9,902 bases of DNA from Marinosulfonomonas sp. (GCA_022712735.1 JAFLKA010000486.1:1-9902), one strand, 5' to 3'; shown: positions 1-6,649, counted from the stretch's first letter. Program-made: numbers and translations. The notes: a model not told the origin generated them from the letters alone.

Positions 1-108
1 ATTGTGATCAGCAAGAGCGAGATTGACCAGTTGATTGAACGCGCGTCCATCGCATTGGACGAAACGCTGGCCGGTCTGAAACAGGACGGGCTGATGACTG
101 CGGGCTAG
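1..108 (+). CDS. C-terminal end of a probable class III (omega) aminotransferase, 5' truncated by window edge
   Basis: Frame 1 is open from the first base to a TAG at 106-108 and encodes 35 residues. The helical tail, with LIERASIALDETLAGL in the middle, resembles the last helix of PLP-dependent class III aminotransferases (fold type I), whose C-termini often read as a helix containing AL-ETL. No catalytic residue is visible because only the tail is inside the window, so substrate cannot be inferred. The gene runs in the same direction as the GFA-domain gene but is separated from it by about 300 nt, so they are probably not one operon. The assignment rests on a short tail only and could be another helical C-terminus. 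Confidence 0.5.
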   Translation: MVISKSEIDQLIERASIALDETLAGLKQDGLMTAG

Positions 109-404
109 GTTCGCATAGCTTGTGAAAGGTCGGAGTGGATAGAGAGGTGGACACCCTAACCTGAACAAGCCGTGCATATTGACGAGTGGAGATGTGTCGT
201 CGCTTGCGGAAACGCCCAGCCAAAAAACTCGGCCCCGATCATCGACGGCTCGCCCATCCAGCGCATAAGCGATTTTCGCGTGCCCTCTGTGATCTCGAAC
301 AGCGCCAAATCGCGGTGGCTGTTCCAGCTGGGTTTATCTAAACGCAGACGCCTGACAGAGTTCGTTGTAGATATCCCGATTGTATGATTTTGAGGAGACA
401 CCCC
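109..404. other. gap of 296 nt without an assignable gene; possible decayed coding remnant
   Basis: No convincing intact gene lies between the upstream aminotransferase tail and the GFA gene. Two short open frames oppose each other. A plus frame (172-387) lacks an obvious Shine-Dalgarno sequence. A minus frame, read from about 375 down to a stop near 156, contains a protein-like stretch including MRWMGEPSMIGAEFFGWAF. The minus frame stays open into the antisense of the GFA gene, so its openness alone is weak evidence. I do not recognise either product. A degraded gene fragment on the minus strand is possible. The last ~20 nt (385-404) hold the GFA ribosome binding site. Confidence 0.3.
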
Positions 405-797
405 ATGGACCGGTTCACGGGAAGTTGCCTTTGCGGCGACGTTCAAATTACTGCGCATGGACGCCCATATCGGGTCGGCATTTGTCACTGCCTCGATTGC
501 CGCAAGCATCATGGGGCACTCGTTTCCGCTGCCGCAGTGTTCCCTCAGGATGCGGTTACAATCGAAGGCCAAACACGCGACTACGCTGGGAGGTTTTTCT
601 GTCCACGTTGCGGCTCATCCGTTTTTGCACGTAGCGATGACGAAATCGAAGTGCACTTGGGATCGCTGGATGCTGCGGACCAACTCGTGCCAACTTACGA
701 AACCTGGACCCATCGTCGCGCAACTTGGTTGCCTGTATTTGCGGAAACGAGACTATACGAACGAGGCCGTGAAACCGCAGATCGCTGTGAGGATTAG
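405..797 (+). CDS. GFA-domain (glutathione-dependent formaldehyde-activating/CENP-V family) zinc protein
   Basis: A 130-residue protein matching the GFA/DUF636 fold from end to end. All seven zinc-ligand cysteines expected of the family are visible: C8 and C10 (CLCG), C27, C29 and C32 (CHCLDC), and C66 and C69 (CPRCGS). The GSLD motif near residue 86 and the late tryptophans are also typical. In the founding member (Gfa of Paracoccus denitrificans) the protein was proposed to speed S-hydroxymethylglutathione formation, but most family members have no proven substrate, so only a zinc-binding, possibly thiol-adduct-related role is safe. ATG at 405 is chosen because GAGGAG at 392-397 lies 7 nt upstream; an in-frame ATG at 384 has no such site. 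The gene stands alone, converging on pxpA across 186 nt (798-983) in which I see no clear terminator. Confidence 0.88.
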   Translation: MDRFTGSCLCGDVQITAHGRPYRVGICHCLDCRKHHGALVSAAAVFPQDAVTIEGQTRDYAGRFFCPRCGSSVFARSDDEIEVHLGSLDAADQLVPTYETWTHRRATWLPVFAETRLYERGRETADRCED

Positions 798-983
798 AAA
801 CCGCATCCTTTGATAATGCGATCATTCGACTAAAAGTACGGGATGGCAGCAAGGTTCCGCAATGTGGCTATCCAGTCTCCAAATTTCTGCGGGGGCAGAA
901 CCATATGGACCGTTGAAGGGCGGGGTGCAGACCTTCAAAGAGATTGGGATATCTGGACTATTTAATCCCGCTCTGATCCGCGT

Positions 984-1742
984 TCACATCTTCTGGATAC
1001 CTATACCTTCTGTGCGCAGTTTTGTCTGGATCGCCTTTGCTATATCGCAGGCTTCTGCGGTGTCGCCATGCAGACAAACTGTATCAATACGGGTTGGGAT
1101 ATGTTTGCCGGTTTCGGTAATGATGGCACCGGCATTTATCATTTCGGCAACACGGTTTGCCGCATGATCAGCATTGTGGATGACAGCACCAGCCTGACTG
1201 CGGTCCACCAGTGTTGCGTCATCATTATACGCACGGTCAGCGAATATTTCACCGGCCCATGCGCATCTCAATTCCCGCGCGACGTGCTCCATTGCGGTGG
1301 AAGCCATGACCACAATCACAATGTCGGGCGCGATGTCCAATGCCGCCTCATAGCACAGTCGCGCCATTTCCGGATCTTCCGACGCCATATTCCCGAGCGC
1401 GCCATGCAGTTTGAAATGCCGGAGTGTGCCACCACTGGCCTGCGCCATTGCCTGTGCCGCGCCCAGTTGATAACGGATGCTGTTTTGCAAGCTGTCGGGT
1501 GACAAGGACATCCGTCTGCGACCAAAGCCCTGCAAGTCGGCAAACCCGGGGTGCGCGCCGATGCCGACACCTTTCCCGATGGCCATGCGCATGGTGTGTG
1601 CCATCACATCAGGGTCACCTGCATGAAACCCGCAGGCGATGTTGGCGGATGTGACGATATCCAGAAGGGCCGCGTCATTGCCCATAATCCAGTCGCCAAA
1701 GGATTCGCCCATATCTGCATTCAAATCGACGTAGCCAGTCAT
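984..1742 (-). CDS. pxpA: 5-oxoprolinase subunit A (LamB/YcsF family)
   Basis: A full-length LamB/YcsF protein of 252 residues, the usual size. Family motifs appear in order: DLNADMGESFG (6-16), NIACGFHAGDP (34-44), GAHPGF (62-67) followed by GFGRR (72-76), HGAL (113-116), EIFADRAYNDD (165-175) and CLHGDT (223-228). With PxpB and PxpC this subunit makes the cytosolic bacterial enzyme that hydrolyses 5-oxoproline (pyroglutamate) to glutamate with ATP. It is the last of three coupled genes: its ATG overlaps the pxpC stop by 4 nt (ATGA), and AGGAG sits just upstream inside pxpC. One deviation is visible: the stretch usually written KPHGALYN, as I remember the family, reads KLHGALGN here. This may be a subfamily trait or a substrate-range change. 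The whole set, together with regulator and aldolase genes, suggests it may act on a substituted lactam rather than serving only 5-oxoproline housekeeping. Confidence 0.93.
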   Translation of the reverse strand: MTGYVDLNADMGESFGDWIMGNDAALLDIVTSANIACGFHAGDPDVMAHTMRMAIGKGVGIGAHPGFADLQGFGRRRMSLSPDSLQNSIRYQLGAAQAMAQASGGTLRHFKLHGALGNMASEDPEMARLCYEAALDIAPDIVIVVMASTAMEHVARELRCAWAGEIFADRAYNDDATLVDRSQAGAVIHNADHAANRVAEMINAGAIITETGKHIPTRIDTVCLHGDTAEACDIAKAIQTKLRTEGIGIQKM

Positions 1743-2773
1743 TTGTCATCTCCTTTTTCCGTGAGCTCCCGCCCCGCAGTCACACCACTAATCAATTGAT
1801 ATCCGAGAAGATCGTGAATATCACGCGGATCACGTATCAACGGCTGTCGTTGGCGTTTCAGATCGGCCACGATCTGGGCCGGTGTCAGCGCCGTTTCCAG
1901 CGCCTCTTCTATCGACACGAACCTGAATTGCAGCGGTGTTCCGGGGGCGGCTTGGGCAACGATTGGCAAATCTTGCGGCAGAACCGTTGCGATCCGCGGA
2001 TAGCCCCCCGTGGTTTGGCATTCGGGCAACAAGACAAAGGGGTTGCCGCTCCCCGTCATCTGGATGTCGCCAGGCACCATGATTTCGGACAGAATACTCA
2101 GCTGGCCTTCGGCTGCAAAGGGTGCGCCGTCAAATTCCAGCTGAATGCCTTGGCGGTTGCCATGCGGGGTGCGGACAAACTGCGTGGCTTCAAATCGGGC
2201 GCGTTCGGTTTTTGAAAACCGGTCTGTTTGCGCACTGGGTGAAACCCGCACGATGCCGCCTGAAAAGCGATCCTGAACTGGCAGTTTAAGTCCGCCTGAA
2301 TTGGCATTCGCATCGACGCCAATCGGTAATTCTGTGCCGGTTACAATCGCCTCGCCAATGCTCGCCGCGATATGGCTGGAACGACTGCCCAAGCGGGGGT
2401 CGGTGGCAAACCCGCCGCCAACATGCAGGTATCCATAAACCCCACTGCTGGCAGCACCTATGGTGATGCGCTGGCCTGCTTTGATTGATTGCACCGCGTT
2501 CCAGACCAAGGGCTGATCATCAACTGTGGCTTTCATCGGGGCACCGGTTAACGCAATCCGCGTGTCTTGGGATACCTCGAAAACGCCACCAAACCCCGCC
2601 ATTTCCAGTGCCGCCAGATTTACATCCTGCCCCAACAGCGCCGCGCCCTCGGCCATTGCCAAACGGTCCGCTGCCCCGCCGCACGACAGGCCAAAGCTCA
2701 TATAGCCCGCCCTGCCGAGGTCTTGGATGCTTAAGGCAGCTCCGGCCCGCATGATGATCAATCGGGCTGTCAT
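1739..2773 (-). CDS. pxpC: 5-oxoprolinase subunit C (allophanate hydrolase subunit 2 / KipA-like)
   Basis: A protein of 344 residues of the AHS2 family (PxpC/KipA/YbgK), also related to the carboxyltransferase-like half of urea amidolyase. Visible motifs are IQDLGRAGYMSFGL (16-29) with GGAAD (32-36), ALTGAP (74-79), YLHVGGG (115-121), LGSRSS (128-133), NRQG with QLE (206-213), and the C-terminal core VPGDIQMTG (233-241) followed by TTGGYPRIATV (254-264). These support a complete, non-degraded subunit. It is slightly longer than E. coli YbgK (about 310 residues); the extra sequence is a charged C-terminal tail. The ATG overlaps the pxpB stop by 4 nt and its own stop overlaps pxpA by 4 nt, so the three subunits should be translationally coupled. 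In Bacillus, PxpB/PxpC homologues (KipI/KipA) also bind a sporulation kinase, but nothing here points to that role. Confidence 0.93.
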   Translation of the reverse strand: MTARLIIMRAGAALSIQDLGRAGYMSFGLSCGGAADRLAMAEGAALLGQDVNLAALEMAGFGGVFEVSQDTRIALTGAPMKATVDDQPLVWNAVQSIKAGQRITIGAASSGVYGYLHVGGGFATDPRLGSRSSHIAASIGEAIVTGTELPIGVDANANSGGLKLPVQDRFSGGIVRVSPSAQTDRFSKTERARFEATQFVRTPHGNRQGIQLEFDGAPFAAEGQLSILSEIMVPGDIQMTGSGNPFVLLPECQTTGGYPRIATVLPQDLPIVAQAAPGTPLQFRFVSIEEALETALTPAQIVADLKRQRQPLIRDPRDIHDLLGYQLISGVTAGRELTEKGDDK

Positions 2774-3537
2774 CGGATTTCTTCCCAGACTGCACCACCG
2801 TCCCCGCTTGCATTCCCCGCACGAATATTGGCGTAGTTCTCTTCGTCAATCGCGTGAAAAATAACCTCGTCCCCTGGGCGCAATACGAATGGCTCGTCGC
2901 TCTCGGGGCGAAACCCTCGGAATTCCGACTGACCAATATGACGCCAACCGGTCGGGGTTTGGGCGGTGAACAAAACCAATTGGCGGATCGCAATAACCAG
3001 CGCTCCAATCGGCACCTTTGGCGTTAGACCCGACTGACGCGGGATATCCCATTGCGATGGCAACTGTCCAATATAGGGCTGGCCAGGCGCGAAACCGATG
3101 GTCAAAATGCGTAAACGCTGACCTGATATCTGCTCTATCGCTGCATCAGGCGACAGCCCTGCCAAATCTGCGGCCTCGGCCAGCTGCGGGCCAAATTCCC
3201 CGCCGTAAACAGTCGGGATGCGCCACAGTTTACGCTTTTGCGGCAGGGTCGAGTTGAACCAGTCTTCGATTTCCAGCAAGCTGTGTAGCGCCGCTGCCAT
3301 CTGGGCATGGCTAATATGTTTGGGATCGAACCCGATATAAACCGAAGTCAGCGACGTCGAGGTTTCGTTGATCCCGTCCCAGCCTTCAGCCTCAAGCCTT
3401 GCCCGAAAGGCCAAAGCCGCCCGATTGGCAGGCTCTGTCAGCTGATCCGAAAAAGTGACCAGCATGCCGGATAGTCCGATATTTGAAAGACGCGGGAACA
3501 TCGTTTCAGTGTTACGGGATTCGGCTGTGGTATCCAC
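2770..3537 (-). CDS. pxpB: 5-oxoprolinase subunit B (allophanate hydrolase subunit 1 / KipI-like)
   Basis: A protein of 255 residues of the AHS1 family. The motif run IPTVYGGEFGPQL (107-119), GFAPGQPYIGQLP (148-160), PR at 166-167, VPIGALVIA (175-183) and TPTGWRHIG (194-202) follows family order. In GFxPGFxYLG, the usual form as I recall it, the second aromatic is Gln here. Together with PxpC and PxpA it forms the ATP-dependent oxoprolinase. The most upstream start in frame is GTG at 3537, with GGAG about 11 nt ahead. An internal ATG at 3501 (residue 13, reading MFPRLSN) has no Shine-Dalgarno sequence but would fit the point where homology usually begins, so the first 12 residues are uncertain. 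The gene lies 62 nt downstream of lysR in the same direction; readthrough from lysR and a separate promoter (see 3562-3592) are both possible. Confidence 0.92.
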   Translation of the reverse strand: MDTTAESRNTETMFPRLSNIGLSGMLVTFSDQLTEPANRAALAFRARLEAEGWDGINETSTSLTSVYIGFDPKHISHAQMAAALHSLLEIEDWFNSTLPQKRKLWRIPTVYGGEFGPQLAEAADLAGLSPDAAIEQISGQRLRILTIGFAPGQPYIGQLPSQWDIPRQSGLTPKVPIGALVIAIRQLVLFTAQTPTGWRHIGQSEFRGFRPESDEPFVLRPGDEVIFHAIDEENYANIRAGNASGDGGAVWEEIR

Positions 3538-3561
3538 TATTTTTCAGGCTCCGTGCATGAT

Positions 3562-3592
3562 TTCTTTGTATGGTTGATATAAAGTTGTCAAC
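3562..3592 (-). promoter_or_regulatory. candidate pxpB promoter/operator with inverted repeat
   Basis: Within the 62-nt lysR-pxpB gap, GTTGA (3573-3577) and TCAAC (3588-3592) form a perfect inverted repeat around a 10-nt spacer. Read on the minus strand, the outer arm contains TTGACA (3591-3586), a consensus -35 hexamer. A weak -10-like TACAAA follows 15 nt later, which is short spacing. The minus strand also reads TATCAA, then 5 nt, then CAAAGAA, a composite repeated in front of lysR with a 4-nt spacer. No poly-T tract or strong stem is present, so a lysR terminator here is unlikely. Confidence 0.4.
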
Positions 3593-3599
3593 GCGAGGG

Positions 3600-4529
3600 C
3601 TAATCAGTCTTGCCCTTAGCAGGTTTCAGATCACCTCCATCGTTCAACATCTTCACCACAACATCGACCATCGGATGAGAGCGCTGCGCGTTCCAGGCCA
3701 GCGCAGCAGTCACCACCATCACACGTTCTTTTAACGGGCGGACAACCACATTTTCTGGCGCCAGTCGCTGCATTGAGGCGGGCACAAGCGCGAGGCCCTG
3801 CCCGCAGCTGACATAGGCGATTTGCGAGGCAACCGACCTGACCTCATGCAGGATACGCGGTGCAAATCCATGGATGCGGCAAACATTTGTCAACATGTCA
3901 AAATACACCGGACTAACCTTACGTGACGACATAACGAGAGGTTCACCGCTGAGGGATTGCAGGCGAATGCGGGGCTGTGCGGCCAACGGATGGGTGTTGG
4001 GCAGGGCCACGGCCAGCCGGTCCTCGGCCAAAGGGAGCGTTGCAATACCCGCGCCGATTTCGCCATCCAGACGCACGAACGCCAGATCCAGTTCACCACT
4101 TTCAAGGCAGGGAATGGCCTCGGCGCTGTCGATTTCACGCACAAAAACGGTAAGGTGGGGATGATGGGCGCGCAATTCTTCCAGCAAGGGCGGCACCGTT
4201 TCAAGCATCGCCGAGGTGATCGCACCGACATGCAGAACACCTGACTGCCCCGCGGCCACTTCGCGGACCGATTGTTCCAGTTGTTCAACTTGGCCTGCAA
4301 ATTTACGCACCACGGGCAGAATAGCCGCCCCCGCAGCACTCAGCTGGGTGCCCTGACGGGACCGGTCAAACAGGACCAGCCCAAGGGATTGCTCAAGCGC
4401 TTTGATCTGCTGCGTCAAGGGCGGTTGCGACATGTTCAGTCGCTTGGCCGCCCGCCCAAAATGGCATTCTTCGGCCACGACAAGGAACATCCATAACTGC
4501 CGGATAGTGCGAAAATCAATCTTGGACAT
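3600..4529 (-). CDS. LysR-type transcriptional regulator
   Basis: A 309-residue regulator of normal LysR length. Residues 6-65 form the winged helix-turn-helix, with HFGRAAKRLNMSQPPLTQQI at 23-42, LE at 45-46 and LFDRS at 53-57. This HFGRAA..L..SQPPL type is common in the CatM/BenM-like branch that senses small organic acids. A linker helix follows, and from about residue 90 the two-lobed effector-binding domain begins (GVLHVG). The start at 4529 is preferred because AAGAGG precedes it by about 7 nt; an upstream in-frame ATG at 4571 would place the N-terminus across the intergenic operator-like dyad. Divergent to the rraA operon and co-directional with pxpBCA, it is the obvious candidate local regulator of both, probably responding to a pathway acid and repressing its own gene. 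The effector is unknown. Confidence 0.93.
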   Translation of the reverse strand: MSKIDFRTIRQLWMFLVVAEECHFGRAAKRLNMSQPPLTQQIKALEQSLGLVLFDRSRQGTQLSAAGAAILPVVRKFAGQVEQLEQSVREVAAGQSGVLHVGAITSAMLETVPPLLEELRAHHPHLTVFVREIDSAEAIPCLESGELDLAFVRLDGEIGAGIATLPLAEDRLAVALPNTHPLAAQPRIRLQSLSGEPLVMSSRKVSPVYFDMLTNVCRIHGFAPRILHEVRSVASQIAYVSCGQGLALVPASMQRLAPENVVVRPLKERVMVVTAALAWNAQRSHPMVDVVVKMLNDGGDLKPAKGKTD

Positions 4530-4648
4530 GCCTGACCTCTTCTTTGAGTATTGATACAAAAAACATATCACGCTTATCCAGATTTAGAAATATACATATC
4601 AGACATCATGTGAAATTCTTTGCACAGATTACAAAGAACGGAACAGCA
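4530..4648. promoter_or_regulatory. divergent lysR/rraA control region with LysR-type box and repeats
   Basis: This 119-nt A+T-rich gap separates two divergent start codons. It contains the dyad TGATA-N9-TATCA (4552-4570), whose T4555 and A4567 form a T-N11-A LysR-box core. The 8-mer ACATATCA occurs directly repeated at 4563-4570 and 4594-4601, exactly 31 bp apart, close to three helical turns. Closer to the rraA start, a perfect 7-bp inverted repeat TTCTTTG-N9-CAAAGAA occupies 4616-4638. Another TTCTTTG lies at 4540-4546 beside the lysR ribosome binding site. This fits a LysR tetramer contacting several sites, but promoter hexamers for either direction are not convincing by eye. Confidence 0.6.
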
Positions 4649-5308
4649 ATGGCTCAAAACACACCACTTAACCGCTTGTCCGCGCTCGACACCAACACCG
4701 TATCGGATGCGCTGGATTTCCTTGGCCTCTCTGGCGCGACTTTCGGCATCCTCCCCCTTTGGGGCTGCCCTAAAATCGTCGGGCGGGCAAGCACCATCCA
4801 GCTTGGCCCCAAGGCCGATACCGCGCCAGCCGTGCATCTGATTTCGCCGGTGATTGATGCCGTTAAGGCCGATGATCGGGTGCTGGTTATTGCGGGGGGT
4901 GTCGGCGGGATTTCCTGCTGGGGGGATATTTTGGCCAATGCTGCCACGGCACGGGGTGTTCGGGGCTCGGTGATCGACGGGCTAAGCCGCGATATCGAGG
5001 GCAGCGAATCCATTGGTTATCCGGTTTATGGCAAGGGTCTGACCATGATCAGCGCCCGTAACCGAGTGGTCCAGATTGCCTCGGGCGGGGCGGTGCAAAT
5101 GGCGGGTGTCACGGTCAACGAGGATGATTTTATCATCGCGGACCGGTGCGGCAGTGTTTTCATTCCCGCAAGTCGTATTGACGAGGTTCTGCACCTTGGG
5201 GAACGCATTGCCAAGCGCCAGGACGGTATGGTTACGGCTGTGCGCGCGGGCCGCGCTGTTGCGGCTGTCATGCACGACAAAGAATTTGAAGCCATCCGCC
5301 AAAGCTGA
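4649..5308 (+). CDS. RraA/HMG-aldolase family protein, paralogue 1
   Basis: A 219-residue RraA-fold protein. Visible landmarks are VSDALDFLGL (18-27), GGVGG (83-87), CWGD (90-93), SVIDG (107-111) and R114-D115. The spacing D93-X20-R114-D115 matches the D-X20-R-D metal and substrate motif I recall for class II 4-hydroxy-4-methyl-2-oxoglutarate / 4-carboxy-4-hydroxy-2-oxoadipate aldolases, so catalysis (retro-aldol release of pyruvate, or oxaloacetate decarboxylation) is possible. Databases often label such proteins dimethylmenaquinone methyltransferase, which is a legacy error; a role as RNase E inhibitor is unlikely in this setting. ATG 4649 is chosen because family homology begins just after it; an in-frame ATG at 4544 would translate through the repeat-rich control region. 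The Shine-Dalgarno sequence is weak (GGA at 4640-4642). It is first of a five-gene run and 19 nt ahead of paralogue 2. Confidence 0.87.
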   Translation: MAQNTPLNRLSALDTNTVSDALDFLGLSGATFGILPLWGCPKIVGRASTIQLGPKADTAPAVHLISPVIDAVKADDRVLVIAGGVGGISCWGDILANAATARGVRGSVIDGLSRDIEGSESIGYPVYGKGLTMISARNRVVQIASGGAVQMAGVTVNEDDFIIADRCGSVFIPASRIDEVLHLGERIAKRQDGMVTAVRAGRAVAAVMHDKEFEAIRQS

Positions 5309-5327
5309 TGCCACGCAGGAGATAGAT

Positions 5328-6017
5328 ATGTCCGATACACCGACCAAACAAACCCTTGATGACAGCGCGCTTGTTGCATTGTTCCAAGGGCTGGATACCC
5401 CTGCCGTTTCCGATGCCATGGACAAGCTGGGCCTGCATGGTCAGGCCATGGGGATCATGCCGCTGGACAATTACACACAGCCCGTCATTGGCCCCGCCTT
5501 CACGGTGAAATACGTGCCGGCAACCAATCCGGCGGGAACGGTTGGCGATTTTATCGACGATGTGGCAGTGGGTGATATCGTCATCATCGACAATGACGGA
5601 CGCACCGATTGCACCGTCTGGGGCGATATCATGACCCAGTATTCGGGCCTGCGCGGCATTGCTGGAACGGTGATTGATGGTGTGTGCCGCGATGTGACCA
5701 AAGCGCTTGGCGACGGCTATCCGATGTTCACCGCAGGGCGCTTCATGCGCACCGGCAAAGACCGCGTTCAGGTCGAGGCCATCAACACCACAGTGGCCAT
5801 CGGGGCCGTTCGGGTTGCCTCGCGCGACATTGTTATCGCCGATGCCAACGGCGTGGTTATCGTGCCACGCCATCGCGCCGAAGAGGTGGCGAAAACCGCG
5901 CATCAGATCGAGACCATCGAGCAGGCGATCCGCGACCGGATTGCAGCAGGTGACACGATCCGTAAGGCCCGCGCCGCGTTGAATTATCACACTTTGCAAA
6001 GAAAGGTGGGACCATGA
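5328..6017 (+). CDS. RraA/HMG-aldolase family protein, paralogue 2
   Basis: A 229-residue RraA-fold protein, in its N-terminal third more like paralogue 1 than paralogue 3: the two share VSDA.D.LGL.G...GI.PL. Here VWGD spans 97-100, TVIDG 114-118, and D100-X20-R121-D122 keeps the aldolase motif. A late segment (DIVIADANGVVIVP, 167-180) is the typical family C-terminal strand pair, followed by a helix with RIAAG (204-208). ATG 5328 has AGGAG (5317-5321) six nt upstream; the frame is open further upstream only as a shadow inside paralogue 1. The stop overlaps the next ATG by 4 nt. Family members are trimers or hexamers, so a mixed complex with its neighbours is conceivable. The substrate is not decided by sequence; a 4-hydroxy-2-oxo dicarboxylate is the best guess. 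Confidence 0.87.
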   Translation: MSDTPTKQTLDDSALVALFQGLDTPAVSDAMDKLGLHGQAMGIMPLDNYTQPVIGPAFTVKYVPATNPAGTVGDFIDDVAVGDIVIIDNDGRTDCTVWGDIMTQYSGLRGIAGTVIDGVCRDVTKALGDGYPMFTAGRFMRTGKDRVQVEAINTTVAIGAVRVASRDIVIADANGVVIVPRHRAEEVAKTAHQIETIEQAIRDRIAAGDTIRKARAALNYHTLQRKVGP

Positions 6018-6649
6018 GCGCCTATAGCGAGGACTTCCTCGCCCACGCCTGCAAATTGGGCACCGCAACCCTGTTCGAGGCCTCAGGCATTGCCACCACA
6101 GCCGTGGATTATCACATCCGCCCTGTCTGGGTCGGGGCCTGTGTTGCCGGGCCTGCCTATCCGGTGGAATGCGCGCCGGGCGACAATCTTGGTATTCAGA
6201 TCGCGCTTGAACGCGCCCCGCGCGGGTCGGTTCTGGTGGTTGATGCCAAAGGGTTTATCGCGGGGTATTGGGGCGAGGTTCTGACCGTTAATGCGCAGGC
6301 GGTCGGCATTGCAGGGCTGGTGATTGACGGCGGTGTACGCGACACGGCGGCCTTGGCTGAACGCCGGTTTTCCGTGTTTTCACGCGGGGTTTCGGTGAAA
6401 GGCACCATCAAGGCCAGCGTGCCTTCGGTCGGTCGCCCGATTAGCCTGACAGGCACGCCGGTCGCTTTGGGTGATCTGGTGGTGGCGGACGGTGACGGGG
6501 TGGTGGTCATTCCCGCCGATCATGCCGCAGCAACGGTTCACAACGGCCAACAACGCCTCGAGAAAGAAGAAGTGATGATGGCAAAGCTGGCGGCGGGTGG
6601 CAATACGCTTGACCTGATGGGGCTTTCACACTGGAGGGATCAGGTATGA
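6014..6649 (+). CDS. RraA-family protein, HMG/CHA-aldolase-like paralogue 3
   Basis: This 211-residue protein most closely follows the 4-hydroxy-4-methyl-2-oxoglutarate/4-carboxy-4-hydroxy-2-oxoadipate aldolase pattern as I know it: TATLFEASG (17-25), AGPAYPVECAPGDNL (45-59), VLVVDA (73-78), GYWGE (84-88), GLVIDGGVRD (101-110), DLVVADGDGVVVIP (154-167) and an acidic C-terminal helix ending in TLDL (198-201). The acidic residue ahead of the R109-D110 pair is Glu88 rather than Asp (E-X20-R-D), a conservative difference from paralogues 1 and 2. Family enzymes use a divalent metal to split 4-hydroxy-2-oxo acids into pyruvate and a second oxo acid. Start ATG overlaps the previous stop by 4 nt, preceded by a purine-rich AAAGGTGGG, and the stop overlaps the aminotransferase ATG by 4 nt, implying coupled and stoichiometric synthesis. 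Confidence 0.88.
   Translation: MSAYSEDFLAHACKLGTATLFEASGIATTAVDYHIRPVWVGACVAGPAYPVECAPGDNLGIQIALERAPRGSVLVVDAKGFIAGYWGEVLTVNAQAVGIAGLVIDGGVRDTAALAERRFSVFSRGVSVKGTIKASVPSVGRPISLTGTPVALGDLVVADGDGVVVIPADHAAATVHNGQQRLEKEEVMMAKLAAGGNTLDLMGLSHWRDQV

Noticed and set aside
802..820. CGCAT-N9-ATGCG hairpin after the GFA gene as a terminator
   Set aside because: The stem is only 5 bp with a 9-nt loop and no T-run follows in the plus direction.
946..969. GGGAT-N14-ATCCC inverted repeat after pxpA as a terminator
   Set aside because: Short stem, wide loop and no T-run in the minus direction; likely chance.
4530..4571. Longer LysR protein beginning at 4571
   Set aside because: The extra 14 residues would come from the LysR-type box region, while ATG 4529 has AAGAGG at good spacing and begins at the usual distance from the helix-turn-helix.
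4544..4648. N-terminal extension of the first rraA protein by 35 residues
   Set aside because: It would translate the repeat-rich intergenic control region and lies before the start of family homology.
5076..5327. Upstream in-frame extension of the second rraA gene
   Set aside because: It overlaps the end of the first rraA gene in another frame, lacks homology to the family, and ATG 5328 has a strong Shine-Dalgarno sequence.
5268..6068. Long minus-strand open frame (266 codons) antisense to the second rraA gene
   Set aside because: It mirrors the codon pattern of the plus-strand gene, has no family resemblance, and the plus strand encodes a complete RraA protein with a good ribosome binding site.
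4649..6649. Annotation of the three genes as dimethylmenaquinone methyltransferase or as RNase E regulators
   Set aside because: The methyltransferase label is a known database misnomer for this fold. The aldolase-type (D/E)-X20-R-D motif and catabolic neighbours point to metal-dependent aldolase-type chemistry instead.
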